From Thermus composti (GTDB lineage Bacteria; Deinococcota; Deinococci; Deinococcales; Thermaceae): a DNA stretch of 35,457 nt. The notes under the pieces are model-generated. The model was not told where the DNA came from and did no database searches. It worked only from the letters and a program-made list of their open reading frames with translations. Numbering within the stretch: the first letter of the stretch is position 1; each line of letters starts with the position of its first letter. Shown here piece after piece: positions 1 to 7,549 of the stretch. Position numbers and translations under genes: made by a program. The stretch spans positions 1 to 35,457 of the forward strand of contig NZ_BMPJ01000022.1 in assembly GCF_014647535.1 (NCBI RefSeq), written 5' to 3'.

Positions 1-68
1 GGTACCAGATACGGGCTGCGCCCGCAAGGGGAGATTTACCACGAAACGGAGATGTGGGTAAAGTCCTG
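1..68 (+). repeat. Left copy of a 68-bp terminal inverted repeat
   Basis: Bases 1-68 are the exact reverse complement of 35390-35457; the match breaks at base 69. The unit begins with GGTACC and contains a short hairpin (CGGGC-TGC-GCCCG at 12-24). In frame 1 the repeat reads as protein-like sequence (containing RYGLRPQGEIYHETEMWVK), which resembles the middle of Uma2-family proteins, so the repeat may be a piece of a multicopy Uma2 gene rather than an insertion-sequence end. No transposase is near either copy. Confidence 0.9.
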
Positions 69-464
69 TTGGAAAGGCTTTACGGCGACCGGGTCCTCGT
101 CTACGTGCAAAACCCTATCCTCCTCTCCCCTCACTCCCTGCCCCAGCCGGACCTAGCCCTTTTGAAACCCCGTCCCGACTTCTACCGAAGCGGGCTTCCC
201 CGGCCTGAGGACGTCCTTTTGGTGGTGGAGGTGAGCCTTTCCACCCGGGAACTGGACCAGAAGGTGAAGCTTCCCCTCTACGCCGGGGCGGGCATCCCCG
301 AGGTCTGGCTGGTAGGGGAGGAAACCCTGGAGGTTTACCGAAAGCCCAAGGGAGGCCACTACCGCCTCCGCCTCCTGCTGGAAGCCGGGGAGGAGGTGGT
401 GCCCTTGGGCCTCGAGGGGCCCCCCTTCCCCTTCAACCCTCCTAGAGGTACCCCGCCCGCTTAA
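54..464 (+). CDS. Uma2 family restriction-endonuclease-fold protein, N-terminally truncated
   Basis: The encoded 136 aa match the C-terminal two thirds of Uma2 (formerly DUF820) proteins, a PD-(D/E)XK-fold family common in Thermus and cyanobacteria; no biological role is assigned. The catalytic-type residues are visible: Asp33 in QPDLALL, Glu59 in VVEVS and Lys72 before LPLYAGAGIPEVWL. Full family members are about 180-200 aa, so roughly 50-60 N-terminal residues are missing. The only start in frame is GTG at 54. Upstream coding-like sequence is in frame 1 (ending EMWVK near 63) and would join this frame if one base were restored, so the gene looks frameshifted or recombined at the edge of the 68-bp repeat. 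Its 3' end overlaps the convergent nrnA-like gene by 23 bp. It may be a pseudogene. Confidence 0.6.
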   Translation: MGKVLLERLYGDRVLVYVQNPILLSPHSLPQPDLALLKPRPDFYRSGLPRPEDVLLVVEVSLSTRELDQKVKLPLYAGAGIPEVWLVGEETLEVYRKPKGGHYRLRLLLEAGEEVVPLGLEGPPFPFNPPRGTPPA

Positions 465-1428
465 GCTCCTCCTTGACGGCCTCGAGGACCCGCTCATAGG
501 CCTCGTCCAGGTCCAGGCCCTTCAGGGTGGCCCCGGCGGCGGGAACGTGTCCCCCGCCCCCGAGCTTCAGGGCGATGTTCTGGGCGGAGACCCCGCCCCG
601 GGAGCGGATGGAGACCTTCACGCCGTCCTCCTTCCGCCTCAGGTACACGGCCACCACGCTCCCCTCGGCGTAGCGGATCACCCCCACGAAGCCGTCGGAG
701 TCCTCCTCGGGCACCTCGAGGTCCTCGGGCAGGTGGGCGGTGACCAAAAGCCCCCCGAAGTGGAAGGCCACGGTGGAAAGCACCGCCCCCAAGGCCTTGA
801 AGTAGGTGGGGGAGCGGAACTGGAGGCGGTCGGTGATCTCGGCCAGGGGAACCCCGTGGGCCAGAAGCTCCGCCGCCTTGCGGAGGACCTCGGGGGTGGT
901 GTTGGCGAAGCGGAAGTTGCCGGTGTCCGTGAGGATCCCCGTGAGGACCGGGGTGGCGATCTCCGGCGTCCACTCCACCCCTAAAAGGTCAATGAGGTCC
1001 TTGACCATCTCCGCCGTGGCGGCCTTGGAAGGGTCCACCACGGAAAGCTGGCCGAAGCGGGGGTTGGTGCCGTGGTGGTCAAGGTTGATGACGAAGCCCT
1101 CCACCGGGACCCCCGCCACCCTCGAGGGGTCGGCGCAGTCCAGGGCTACCAGGGTGGCCCCGGGGGGAAGCTTCTCCAGGGGGTCGGCGTACTCCTCCTC
1201 CTTGGCCAAAAAGCGCAGGAAACGGGGAGGCTCGGCCACCCAGCGGGCGTCCTTGCCCAGGGCCTTCAAGGCCCGGTAAAGGCCCAGGGAGCTCCCGATG
1301 GCGTCTCCATCGGGGTCCACGTGGGTGGCGATGTAAATGGGCCCCTCCACCGCTTTAAGAACCTCGGCCACCAAGCGCATCTTCTCCCAGTACTGGGGTT
1401 CAGGGGCGTTCCCGTCCACGGGGTCCAT
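442..1428 (-). CDS. nrnA: DHH/DHHA1 phosphoesterase, NrnA-like (nanoRNase / pAp phosphatase)
   Basis: This 328-aa protein belongs to the DHH subfamily that degrades 2-5 nt RNA and in many bacteria also dephosphorylates 3'-phosphoadenosine 5'-phosphate. Visible motifs in order are HVDPDGDAIGS (residues 36-46), LVALDCADPS, the DHH triad in INLDHHGTN, and the C-terminal DHHA1 glycine motif LGGGGHVPAAG that binds the nucleic-acid end. The length fits NrnA. The chosen ATG at 1428 begins one base after the SDR stop codon (TAG-G-ATG), so translation is probably coupled. A second ATG at 1380, preceded by GGGAGAAG, is possible and would remove 16 residues. It is the last gene of the minus-strand set that starts at manA. 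NrnA-like activity is inferred from family membership; pAp activity is not evident from the sequence. Confidence 0.85.
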   Translation of the reverse strand: MDPVDGNAPEPQYWEKMRLVAEVLKAVEGPIYIATHVDPDGDAIGSSLGLYRALKALGKDARWVAEPPRFLRFLAKEEEYADPLEKLPPGATLVALDCADPSRVAGVPVEGFVINLDHHGTNPRFGQLSVVDPSKAATAEMVKDLIDLLGVEWTPEIATPVLTGILTDTGNFRFANTTPEVLRKAAELLAHGVPLAEITDRLQFRSPTYFKALGAVLSTVAFHFGGLLVTAHLPEDLEVPEEDSDGFVGVIRYAEGSVVAVYLRRKEDGVKVSIRSRGGVSAQNIALKLGGGGHVPAAGATLKGLDLDEAYERVLEAVKEELKRAGYL

Positions 1429-1429
1429 C

Positions 1430-2134
1430 CTACAGGTTCCACCCCCCGGCCACCTCCAGGACCTGCCCCGTGAGGTAGGGCTCCTTGACAAAGAAGAGCA
1501 CCGCCCGGGCGACCTCCTCTAAGAGGGCGAGCCGCCCCATGGGGATCTCGTGAAGGGGCTTGGAGACGGAGTTTTCCGCCACCCCGGGGGCCACCACGTT
1601 GGCGGTGATCCCCGCCTGGGCGAAGCGCTTGGCGATGGCCTTGGTGTAGAGGATGACCCCGGTCTTGGCGATGGCGTAGGGGGTGATGTGGGTCCGGGCC
1701 AGGAGGTTCCCCGCCCCGGCGTAGCCCAGGTTGACGATGCGCCCGTAGCCTTGGGCCACCATGAGGGGGAGGACCCTTTGGGTGAGGAGGAAGGTGGCGG
1801 TGAGGTTGGTGTCCAGGATCCAGCGCCACTCCTCCAAGGAGACCTCCTCTATGGGCTTATAGAGGTAGTCCCCCACGTTGTTCACCAGGACGCCCACCCC
1901 CCCCAGGTGGTAGCGCACCTCCTCCACCAACCCGTCCACCTCCTCCTCCCGGGTGAGGTCCGCCCGGACCTTGATGGCCCTCACCCCAAGGGCTTCCGCC
2001 TCCTGACGGGTGGCCTCCGCCAGGGCCTCAGAGGTGCGGTAGTGGACGGCCACGTTAAACCCCTCCCGGGCCAGGGCCAAGAGGATGGCCCGGCCGATCC
2101 CCTTGGCGCTTCCCGTGACCAAAGCGACCCTCAT
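1430..2134 (-). CDS. Short-chain dehydrogenase/reductase-fold protein lacking the catalytic serine
   Basis: A 234-aa classical SDR Rossmann protein, similar in layout to FabG. The cofactor motif TGSAKGIG (7-14), NNVG (85-88, normally NNAG), the structural Asn110 in LDTNL and the YAIAK pair (Tyr153, Lys157) are present. In FabG the serine 13 residues before the catalytic Tyr lies in a GRIxxIGS context. Here the same stretch reads GRIVNLGYAG, so a tyrosine (Tyr138) replaces the serine and the loop to Tyr153 is two residues longer. It may be a non-canonical reductase or a nucleotide-binding pseudoenzyme; the substrate is unknown. The ATG at 2134 overlaps the stop of the Nudix gene (ATGA), showing translational coupling. 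The longer open frame upstream is rejected because it lies inside the Nudix gene. Confidence 0.8.
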   Translation of the reverse strand: MRVALVTGSAKGIGRAILLALAREGFNVAVHYRTSEALAEATRQEAEALGVRAIKVRADLTREEEVDGLVEEVRYHLGGVGVLVNNVGDYLYKPIEEVSLEEWRWILDTNLTATFLLTQRVLPLMVAQGYGRIVNLGYAGAGNLLARTHITPYAIAKTGVILYTKAIAKRFAQAGITANVVAPGVAENSVSKPLHEIPMGRLALLEEVARAVLFFVKEPYLTGQVLEVAGGWNL

Positions 2135-2541
2135 GCCCCCTCCAGGTAGCGGGCCACCAGGACCCGGGTGAAGGTGTTCAGGGGATAGGCCAGGGCGGCC
2201 TTGGGCTCCACCCAGGCCCACTCCAGGATCTCCCCGTTCGGGCGCACCTCCCCTTCCGCCCGGGCGAAGTAGTTGAAGAGGAGCATATGGGTGGGCTTGT
2301 AGAACTCGGGGCTGAAAAGGGCCTCCTGCACCAGGGCGAAGCGGACCTCCTTAAGCCCAAGCCCCACCTCCTCCCAAAACTCCCGCCTTAGGGCCTCCTC
2401 CAAGGCCTCCCCCCAGGCCACCTTGCCCCCGGGCACCCCCCAAAGCCCCCGCCACTTGGCGGTGCGCACCAGAAGCACCAGGCCTTCCTGCTCCACCAGG
2501 GCCCCTACCGTGGGGATGGGATACTGCGGACGATCCTCCAT
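2131..2541 (-). CDS. Nudix hydrolase
   Basis: A 136-aa single-domain Nudix protein that would hydrolyse a nucleoside diphosphate linked to another moiety. The full Nudix box G-x5-E-x7-RE-UxEExGU is present as GKVAWGE, seven residues, then REFWEEVGL, preceded by the usual WGVPGG. The N-terminus IPTVGALVEQEGLVLLVR is the first beta-hairpin of the fold. No residue pattern that would fix the substrate is visible; ADP-ribose, oxidised dNTP or diadenosine polyphosphate are all possible. The ATG at 2541 was preferred over an in-frame TTG at 2550; neither has a strong Shine-Dalgarno. The start region overlaps the 3' end of the upstream phosphatidyltransferase gene by 37 bp, so expression is probably coupled. 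Confidence 0.85.
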   Translation of the reverse strand: MEDRPQYPIPTVGALVEQEGLVLLVRTAKWRGLWGVPGGKVAWGEALEEALRREFWEEVGLGLKEVRFALVQEALFSPEFYKPTHMLLFNYFARAEGEVRPNGEILEWAWVEPKAALAYPLNTFTRVLVARYLEGA

Positions 2542-3278
2542 AGGTACCAAAGGCCAAGATACAGGGCCTGGAGGAGGACGAAGGTGAGGTAGGCCCCAGG
2601 CTGGTGGAAGAGGAGGAAGACCCCCAGGAAGAAAAGCTGGGTGGTGAGGCCCAGGTTCACCACCCCCGCCAAGGCCCCCTCGTCCCAGAAACGCGAGGGG
2701 TCAAGCCGGAAACGCCTCTGTAGGGAAAACTCCAAGGCGGCGATGGCCCGGTCCTGGGGGGCGAAGAGGAGGGCGTAGAGCCCCCGGAAGAGGCGAAGCC
2801 AAGGGGTCTCCGGGTCCCGAGGCCCCTCGGGCAAAGGAAGCCCCCGGGAGAGGCGGTAAAGCCTTTCCAGGTTGAAGTCGTAGGACTGGACCAGGGTGAA
2901 GACCAAAAAGGCGAGGAGGGCCATCCCTAAAGAGCCTGTGCGCAGGCCCAGGGCCAGGAAGAGGGCCAGGTTCCCCAAAAAGTCCATCCCCGTGTCCAGG
3001 TAGCGGCCAAGCTCCGTCACCTCTCCTCTAAGGCGGGCGAGCTGCCCGTCGGCGTTGTCCAGAACGGTTTTGAGCTGGAGGAGGAGGGCGGCAAAGAGGT
3101 CCTCCCCCAAGAGGAGAAACCAGGCGGCCCCAAGGACCAGGCCCGTGTGGAAGAGGACCAGGTGGTGGGGCCTCACGGGGGTGCGCAGGAGAAGGAGGAC
3201 AAGGAGGTGCGCTAGGGGGCGGAAAAGGAGGGCGTTTAGGAACTCCTGGACCGGCCTTTCCTTGGCCCCGGGGACCAC
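2505..3278 (-). CDS. CDP-alcohol phosphatidyltransferase family membrane protein
   Basis: A 257-aa integral membrane enzyme that would transfer a phosphatidyl (or related) group from a CDP-activated donor to an alcohol in phospholipid or related polar-lipid synthesis. The family signature D-G-x2-A-R-x8-G-x3-D-x3-D is complete and reads DNADGQLAR, then GRYLDTGMD; the aspartates bind divalent metal and CDP. Hydrophobic segments surround it (LLVLLLLRTPVRP, LVLGAAWFLLL, NLALFLALGL, a central helix in the MALLAFLVFTL region, LFFLGVFLLF, and a C-terminal helix). The acceptor (glycerol-3-phosphate, inositol-phosphate or another alcohol) cannot be told from the sequence. The GTG start at 3278 follows the cmk stop by three bases (TAG-CCC-GTG), consistent with coupling. 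Confidence 0.85.
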   Translation of the reverse strand: MVPGAKERPVQEFLNALLFRPLAHLLVLLLLRTPVRPHHLVLFHTGLVLGAAWFLLLGEDLFAALLLQLKTVLDNADGQLARLRGEVTELGRYLDTGMDFLGNLALFLALGLRTGSLGMALLAFLVFTLVQSYDFNLERLYRLSRGLPLPEGPRDPETPWLRLFRGLYALLFAPQDRAIAALEFSLQRRFRLDPSRFWDEGALAGVVNLGLTTQLFFLGVFLLFHQPGAYLTFVLLQALYLGLWYLWRIVRSIPSPR

Positions 3279-3281
3279 GGG

Positions 3282-3905
3282 CTACCTCCGGATGTGGGCC
3301 AGGACCCAGACCACCACCTCGTCCAGGGTCATGCCCCCCGTGTCCAGGATTAAGGCGTCGGGGGCGGGGGCGCTTTGCGCCTTGTCCTTTTCGTCCCTAA
3401 GGATGAGCTCCCTAAGGACCTCCTCGTAGGCCTGGGGCCTTTCCTTGGCCCGCCTCGAGGCCCGCACCTCGGGGCTTGCCGTGAGGTAGAACTTGTGGGC
3501 CGCCTCGGGGAAGACCGCCGTACCCATGTCCCGCCCCTCGGCCACGAAGGGCGGGGGCACCTCCTTAAGCCGGGCGTTCACCCAGGCCCTCACCCCCGGG
3601 TGGCGGGCCACCTCCGAGACCACCCGGTCCACCTCCGGGGTGTGGAGGCTTGGGGTGAGGTCCTCCTCCTCCAGAAAGACCCGGTTCTCCCGCCCCGGCA
3701 CCAGGCGCACCCGAAGACTCCCCAAAAGCCCAAGGAGCCTCGCCTCGTCCCCAAGGTCCACCCCCGCCCTCAGGGCGAGGAAGGCCGCCGCCCGGTAAAG
3801 GAGGCCGCTGGAGAGGTAAGGCACCCCCAAGGCCTCGGCCACCCGCTTGGCCACGGAGCTCTTGCCGGAGGCCGAAGGCCCGTCTATGGTCACGATGCCG
3901 CGCAT
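3282..3905 (-). CDS. cmk: Cytidylate kinase
   Basis: A 207-aa (d)CMP kinase, the usual length of bacterial Cmk, that converts CMP or dCMP plus ATP to the diphosphate in pyrimidine nucleotide recycling. The P-loop GPSASGKSS starts at residue 8 right after MRGIVTID. The characteristic [24 protein letters not shown] and lid-region arginines ([13 protein letters not shown]) follow in the expected order. The ATG at 3905 is fixed by the conserved N-terminus and lies inside the end of aroA (16-bp overlap). No good Shine-Dalgarno is visible, so re-initiation from aroA is likely. The aroA-cmk neighbour pair is also common in other bacteria. Confidence 0.95.
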   Translation of the reverse strand: MRGIVTIDGPSASGKSSVAKRVAEALGVPYLSSGLLYRAAAFLALRAGVDLGDEARLLGLLGSLRVRLVPGRENRVFLEEEDLTPSLHTPEVDRVVSEVARHPGVRAWVNARLKEVPPPFVAEGRDMGTAVFPEAAHKFYLTASPEVRASRRAKERPQAYEEVLRELILRDEKDKAQSAPAPDALILDTGGMTLDEVVVWVLAHIRR

Positions 3906-5179
3906 AGCCTGAGGAGGTCTCGGAAGAACCCGGGGTAGGAGATCTCCGCCCAATCCGGCTCCCAGACCCTAACCCCCACGGGAAGGCCCGCCACGGCGAA
4001 GGCCATGGCGATGCGATGGTCGTGGAAGGGCTCCACCTCTCCCCCTCGCACCCCACCCCCTTGGATCCTGAGCCAGTCGGGGCCTTCCTCCACCTCTACC
4101 CCGAGGGCCCGGAGGTTTTGGGCAATGGCCGCCACCCGGTCGGACTCCTTCACCCGAAGCTCGGAAAGGCCTGGGATATGGGTCTCCCCTTCCGCCCAGG
4201 CGGCGGCCGCCGCCAAAACGGGCACCTCGTCCACCATGAGGGGGATGAGGCCGGGGTCCACGGAAACCCCCTGGAGGGGGCTATACCGGGCCCGCACCCA
4301 CCCCACGGGCTCCCCCGCCTCGCCCTCGAGGACCCGCCACTCCAGGTCCGCTCCCATGGCCTTGAGAACGGTAAGAAGGCCGGTGCGGGTGGGGTTCAAG
4401 CCCACCCCCTCCACCACCACCTCCGAGCCCGGGACGAGGAGGGCCGCCACCAGGAAGAAGGCCGCCGAGGAGAAGTCCCCGGGCACCACCAGGTCCTTGG
4501 CGGGGAAGGGCCCCGTGCGCCAGGTGCGCACCTTCCTTCCCTCCACCTCCAAGGGCAGGCCGAAGTGGCGGAAGAGCCTCTCCGTGTGGTCCCGGGTGGG
4601 CGTGGGCTCCTCCACCTCCGTCTCCCCCTCGGCGAAAAGCCCCGCCAAAAGAAGGGCGCTTTTCACCTGGGCGCTGGGCACGGGGAGGGTGTAGCGGATG
4701 CCCTTCAGGGGGCCGCCCCTCACAGCAAGGGGCGCCCGCTTTCCCCCCTCCCGCCCCTCCACCCTCGCCCCCATGGCCCGAAGGGGCTCCACCACCCGGC
4801 CCATGGGGCGGCGCCTTAAGGAGGCATCCCCGGTGAGGACGGCGAAAAGCCCCTCCTGGCCTGCGAGGAGGCCAAGGAGGAGGCGCATGAGGGTGCCGGC
4901 GTTGCCGCAGTCCAGGACGTCCTCGGGCTCCTTCAGGCGAAGCCCCCTGCCCCGCACAAGGAAGTGGGGGCCCTCCTCCAAAACCTCCGCCCCCAAGGCC
5001 CGAAGGACCCGGGCGGTGGAAAGGGTGTCCCCCGCCTTCAAGGGGTAAAGAAGCCTCCCCTCCCCTTCGGCCAGGGCGAGGAGCATGAGGCCCCGGTGGG
5101 TCACGGACTTGTCCCCGGGGACCCGGATCCTCCCCTTGAGGGGGCCGCAAGGGGCGAGGTCCAAAAAGGGCCGGTCCAT
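3890..5179 (-). CDS. aroA: 3-phosphoshikimate 1-carboxyvinyltransferase (EPSP synthase)
   Basis: A 429-aa EPSP synthase that joins phosphoenolpyruvate to shikimate-3-phosphate in aromatic amino acid synthesis. The N-terminal PGDKSVTHR (21-29, Lys24) binds phosphoenolpyruvate. GNAGTLMR (92-99) keeps the glycine that is mutated to alanine in the naturally insensitive class II enzymes. [23 protein letters not shown], the catalytic Asp in [13 protein letters not shown], and LRVKESDR near residue 340 follow in order. The ATG at 5179 lies 5 nt after the manA stop with a purine-rich GGGAGAGGGAGA stretch upstream. It sits second in the minus-strand set, upstream of cmk. Confidence 0.96.
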   Translation of the reverse strand: MDRPFLDLAPCGPLKGRIRVPGDKSVTHRGLMLLALAEGEGRLLYPLKAGDTLSTARVLRALGAEVLEEGPHFLVRGRGLRLKEPEDVLDCGNAGTLMRLLLGLLAGQEGLFAVLTGDASLRRRPMGRVVEPLRAMGARVEGREGGKRAPLAVRGGPLKGIRYTLPVPSAQVKSALLLAGLFAEGETEVEEPTPTRDHTERLFRHFGLPLEVEGRKVRTWRTGPFPAKDLVVPGDFSSAAFFLVAALLVPGSEVVVEGVGLNPTRTGLLTVLKAMGADLEWRVLEGEAGEPVGWVRARYSPLQGVSVDPGLIPLMVDEVPVLAAAAAWAEGETHIPGLSELRVKESDRVAAIAQNLRALGVEVEEGPDWLRIQGGGVRGGEVEPFHDHRIAMAFAVAGLPVGVRVWEPDWAEISYPGFFRDLLRLCAAS

Positions 5180-5184
5180 GCCCT

Positions 5185-5970
5185 CTAGTCTCCCCTCTCC
5201 CAGGAGGCCGGGTCAAGGGCGGGCTCGGCCCCAAGAAGAAGCCCCTCTCCCCGAAGGAGGGCCTCCTCCCCCGCCTCGAGGAGGAAGGTGGCGGGGGGCC
5301 TAAGGGCTTCCCCTCCGAGGAAGGCCTCCCCCTCGAGGAGGGTGAGGAGGAGGGGGCGCTCTGGCCTCAAGGAGAGGCTACCCCGAAGGGGGTAGCGGTA
5401 AAGCCGGAAGTAGGGGGTTTCTAAAAGCCTCTCCCCGCCCGGCACGGGCTTCGGGGCCACGGGGGGGATGGGGGTGGGCTTTAGGATGGCCACCTCCAGG
5501 GCTTTTTCCAGGTGGAGCTCCCGTGGGCGGCCGTAATCGTAAAGGCGGTAGGTGAGGTCAGAAGGGGTCTGGACCTCGTAGACCCGCACCCCGGGCCCCA
5601 GGGCGTGGACGGTGCCCGCGGGGAGGTAGACCACCTGGCCCGGCGCCACCCGGACCCGGTTCAAGACCTCGTCCAGGGTGCCCGCCTGGGCCCTTTCCCG
5701 CACCTCCTCTTTGCTCACCGGGCGGCGGAAGCCGTAGACGATCTCCCCCGGGGAGAGGACGTACCAGGCCTCGTACTTCCCGGGCTTGCCCTCCACCTTC
5801 AGGGCGTAGGCGTGGGGCGGGTGGACCTGGACGGAAAGCCAGTCCATGGGGTCCAAAAGCTTCACCAGAAGGGGTTCTTCCGCAAGCCACACCTCGCCCA
5901 CCCCGGGGCCAAAGCCCAAGGCGCTCCCGCCCCAGATGCGCTCCACGGGTTTGGGCGTGAAACGGCGCAT
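5185..5970 (-). CDS. manA: Class I mannose-6-phosphate isomerase, short cupin form
   Basis: A 261-aa zinc-dependent phosphomannose isomerase that interconverts fructose-6-phosphate and mannose-6-phosphate, supplying mannose for glycans and compatible solutes. The zinc ligands are visible: Gln48 and His50 in VQVHPPH, Glu67 in KYEAWYVL and His122 in GTVHALG. YEVQTPSDLTYRLYDYGR completes the active site. The length matches the compact Bacillus-type ManA. The ATG at 5970 was chosen over an in-frame ATG at 5982 because a TATGCT box lies 7 nt before it (leaderless arrangement) and because it mirrors the start of the divergent gene. It is the first gene of the minus-strand set. Confidence 0.9.
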   Translation of the reverse strand: MRRFTPKPVERIWGGSALGFGPGVGEVWLAEEPLLVKLLDPMDWLSVQVHPPHAYALKVEGKPGKYEAWYVLSPGEIVYGFRRPVSKEEVRERAQAGTLDEVLNRVRVAPGQVVYLPAGTVHALGPGVRVYEVQTPSDLTYRLYDYGRPRELHLEKALEVAILKPTPIPPVAPKPVPGGERLLETPYFRLYRYPLRGSLSLRPERPLLLTLLEGEAFLGGEALRPPATFLLEAGEEALLRGEGLLLGAEPALDPASWERGD

Positions 5971-5995
5971 ACCCTTTAGCATAAGGGGTATGCGC
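5965..5995. promoter_or_regulatory. Symmetric divergent promoter with shared -10 element
   Basis: Between manA (ATG at 5970, minus) and the isomerase-like gene (ATG at 5990, plus) there are only 19 bp. The arms GCGCATACCC (5965-5974) and GGGTATGCGC (5986-5995) form a perfect 10-bp inverted repeat that includes both start codons. The 11-bp centre holds TAGCAT (plus, 5977-5982) and TATGCT (minus, 5983-5978), each exactly 7 nt from its start codon. That spacing fits leaderless transcription, and the two -10 elements occupy the same bases. No convincing -35 was found on either side. That this is a bidirectional promoter is inferred. Confidence 0.6.
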
Positions 5996-6862
5996 GACCT
6001 GGACCGGCAGGAAACCTACCTGGCCGACCGGCGGGGCCTGGCCCTGGAGCTTCGCGACCTGGTGGGCACAGGCCCCGTGCCCGCCGAAACCTACCCGGCT
6101 CCCCACGCCGTCTTGGGCTACGGGGAAGGGTGGTTCGCCGCCCAGGCCTCAGGCCTTCCCGACTGGACGGAGGAGGGCACCCTCTTCCTCCTGGAAGGGG
6201 GGTACGACCTGGGGGAGGCCGCCGCCCTAGGGATCTTGGCGGAGTCGGGGCGGGTTCGGGTGGTGCGGGTGGGCTTCCGGGAAGGGGTGGAGGTCTACCT
6301 CCCCCCAAGCCCCCTAAGCCCCTACCGCTACCTCCGCTTCCTCCTTTTGGCCACCGGGCAGGAAGGGGCTTTGAAGGAGGTGGACGAGGCCCTCCTAAAG
6401 GAAAGGCGCCGCCTCACCCCCGAGGTGCCCCTGGAGGAAAACCCCGCCAAGTTCCTGGCCTACACCCTTCTGGAAAGGCTCCCCGTCTTCTACGCCCCCT
6501 TTTTCCGCCCCCTGGAAGGGGCCGCCCAGAGCCTCTTCGCCCGCATGGGGAAAAGCCTCTCCCTGACCCCTCCCTTTAACGCTTTGGAGTTCTTCCTCAC
6601 GGGCCTCGAGGCCCGCCATGAGCAGGGAGACCCCCTGGCGGCGGTCCTTTTGGGAAGCGGGGAGGCGGCGGGCCTCGCCAAGGAGATCCTGGAAACCCGG
6701 GTGGACGCCATCGCCGAGGTCCCGCCCCCCGAGGGAAGCCGCCTGGCCCAGGCCATGGCCCTCTGGTACCGCCTGGCCTGGACCGCCTACTACCTGGCCC
6801 TCCTCTACGGGGTGGACCCCTCGGACCCCGAGACCTTGGAGCGCCTTAGGGAAGCCACCTGA
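5990..6862 (+). CDS. Phosphoglucose/phosphomannose isomerase-like SIS-fold protein
   Basis: A 290-aa protein resembling the bifunctional PGI/PMI family (two SIS subdomains followed by a C-terminal PMI-type domain). I recall a solved Thermus structure of this size described as glucose-6-phosphate isomerase-like. The N-terminal half carries a SIS-like beta-alpha stretch (AVLGYGEGWFAAQASGLP, then TLFLLEGGYDLGEAAALGIL). The second half has LPVFYAPFFRPLEGAAQSL and a C-terminal helix with WYRLAWTAYYLALLYGVDP, typical of the family end. The Ser/Thr-rich phosphate loop of true SIS isomerases is not obvious, so catalysis is uncertain. Its position back-to-back with manA supports a role in hexose-phosphate metabolism. 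It overlaps the next gene by 1 nt (TGATG). Confidence 0.75.
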   Translation: MRDLDRQETYLADRRGLALELRDLVGTGPVPAETYPAPHAVLGYGEGWFAAQASGLPDWTEEGTLFLLEGGYDLGEAAALGILAESGRVRVVRVGFREGVEVYLPPSPLSPYRYLRFLLLATGQEGALKEVDEALLKERRRLTPEVPLEENPAKFLAYTLLERLPVFYAPFFRPLEGAAQSLFARMGKSLSLTPPFNALEFFLTGLEARHEQGDPLAAVLLGSGEAAGLAKEILETRVDAIAEVPPPEGSRLAQAMALWYRLAWTAYYLALLYGVDPSDPETLERLREAT

Positions 6863-7542
6863 TGGACCTCCCCCCCTTCCCCAAGCCCTCAAGCCTGGAA
6901 GAAGCCCTCCGCCTCCAGGAGGCCTTGGCTAAGCGGGTGCGCCTTGAGGGGAGCCTCGAGGGGGTGAAGCTCCTCGCCGCCCTGGACGCCTCCCACAAGC
7001 GGGGAAAGCCCCTTGTGGCGGTGGCGGTCCTCTACCACCTGGAAAGGGGCCCCCTCTTCGTGGGCCAAGGCCTCGTCCCAGAGGAGGCGCTTTTCCCCTA
7101 TGTCCCGGGCTTCCTCTCCTTCCGGGAAGCCCCCGCCTACCTCCAAGCCCTAAAGGCCCTTCCCGAGGCCCCGGAGGCCCTGCTTTTGGACGGGCAGGGC
7201 ATCGCCCACCCCCGGGGCCTCGGCATCGCCAGCCACCTCGGGGTCCACCTGGACCTCCCCAGCGTGGGGGTGGCCAAAAGCCTCCTCTACGGCCGCCTGG
7301 AAAGACCCCTCCCCCAGGAAGCGGGCAGCGCCGTGCGCCTTCTTTCCCCCGAGGGGTGCCCCTTGGGCTACGCCTACCGGAGCCGCACCGGGGTCAGGCC
7401 CCTTTACGTCTCCCCGGGGCACCGGGTGGGCCTAGAGGAAGCCTTGGCCTTCGTGAAGGGCCTGCCCACCCGCTTCCGCCTGCCCGAGCCCCTGCGCCTC
7501 GCCCACCTGGAGGCCGGCAAGGCCCTAAAGGCCCTAGACTAA
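6862..7542 (+). CDS. nfi: Endonuclease V (deoxyinosine 3' endonuclease)
   Basis: A 226-aa endonuclease V that nicks DNA at the second phosphodiester 3' of deoxyinosine, repairing adenine deamination, a lesion that matters at high temperature. The acidic metal-binding residues are in place: Asp42 in AALDASH, Glu89 in YVPGFLSFRE and Asp110 in LLLDGQGIAHPRGLG. The last two have the same numbers as in the E. coli enzyme. GVAKSLLYG and the late YVSPGHRVGLEEAL motif are also typical. The start overlaps the stop of the isomerase-like gene by one base, indicating coupling. It is the middle gene of a three-gene unit with plsC. Confidence 0.96.
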   Translation: MDLPPFPKPSSLEEALRLQEALAKRVRLEGSLEGVKLLAALDASHKRGKPLVAVAVLYHLERGPLFVGQGLVPEEALFPYVPGFLSFREAPAYLQALKALPEAPEALLLDGQGIAHPRGLGIASHLGVHLDLPSVGVAKSLLYGRLERPLPQEAGSAVRLLSPEGCPLGYAYRSRTGVRPLYVSPGHRVGLEEALAFVKGLPTRFRLPEPLRLAHLEAGKALKALD

Positions 7543-7549
7543 GGACCCG

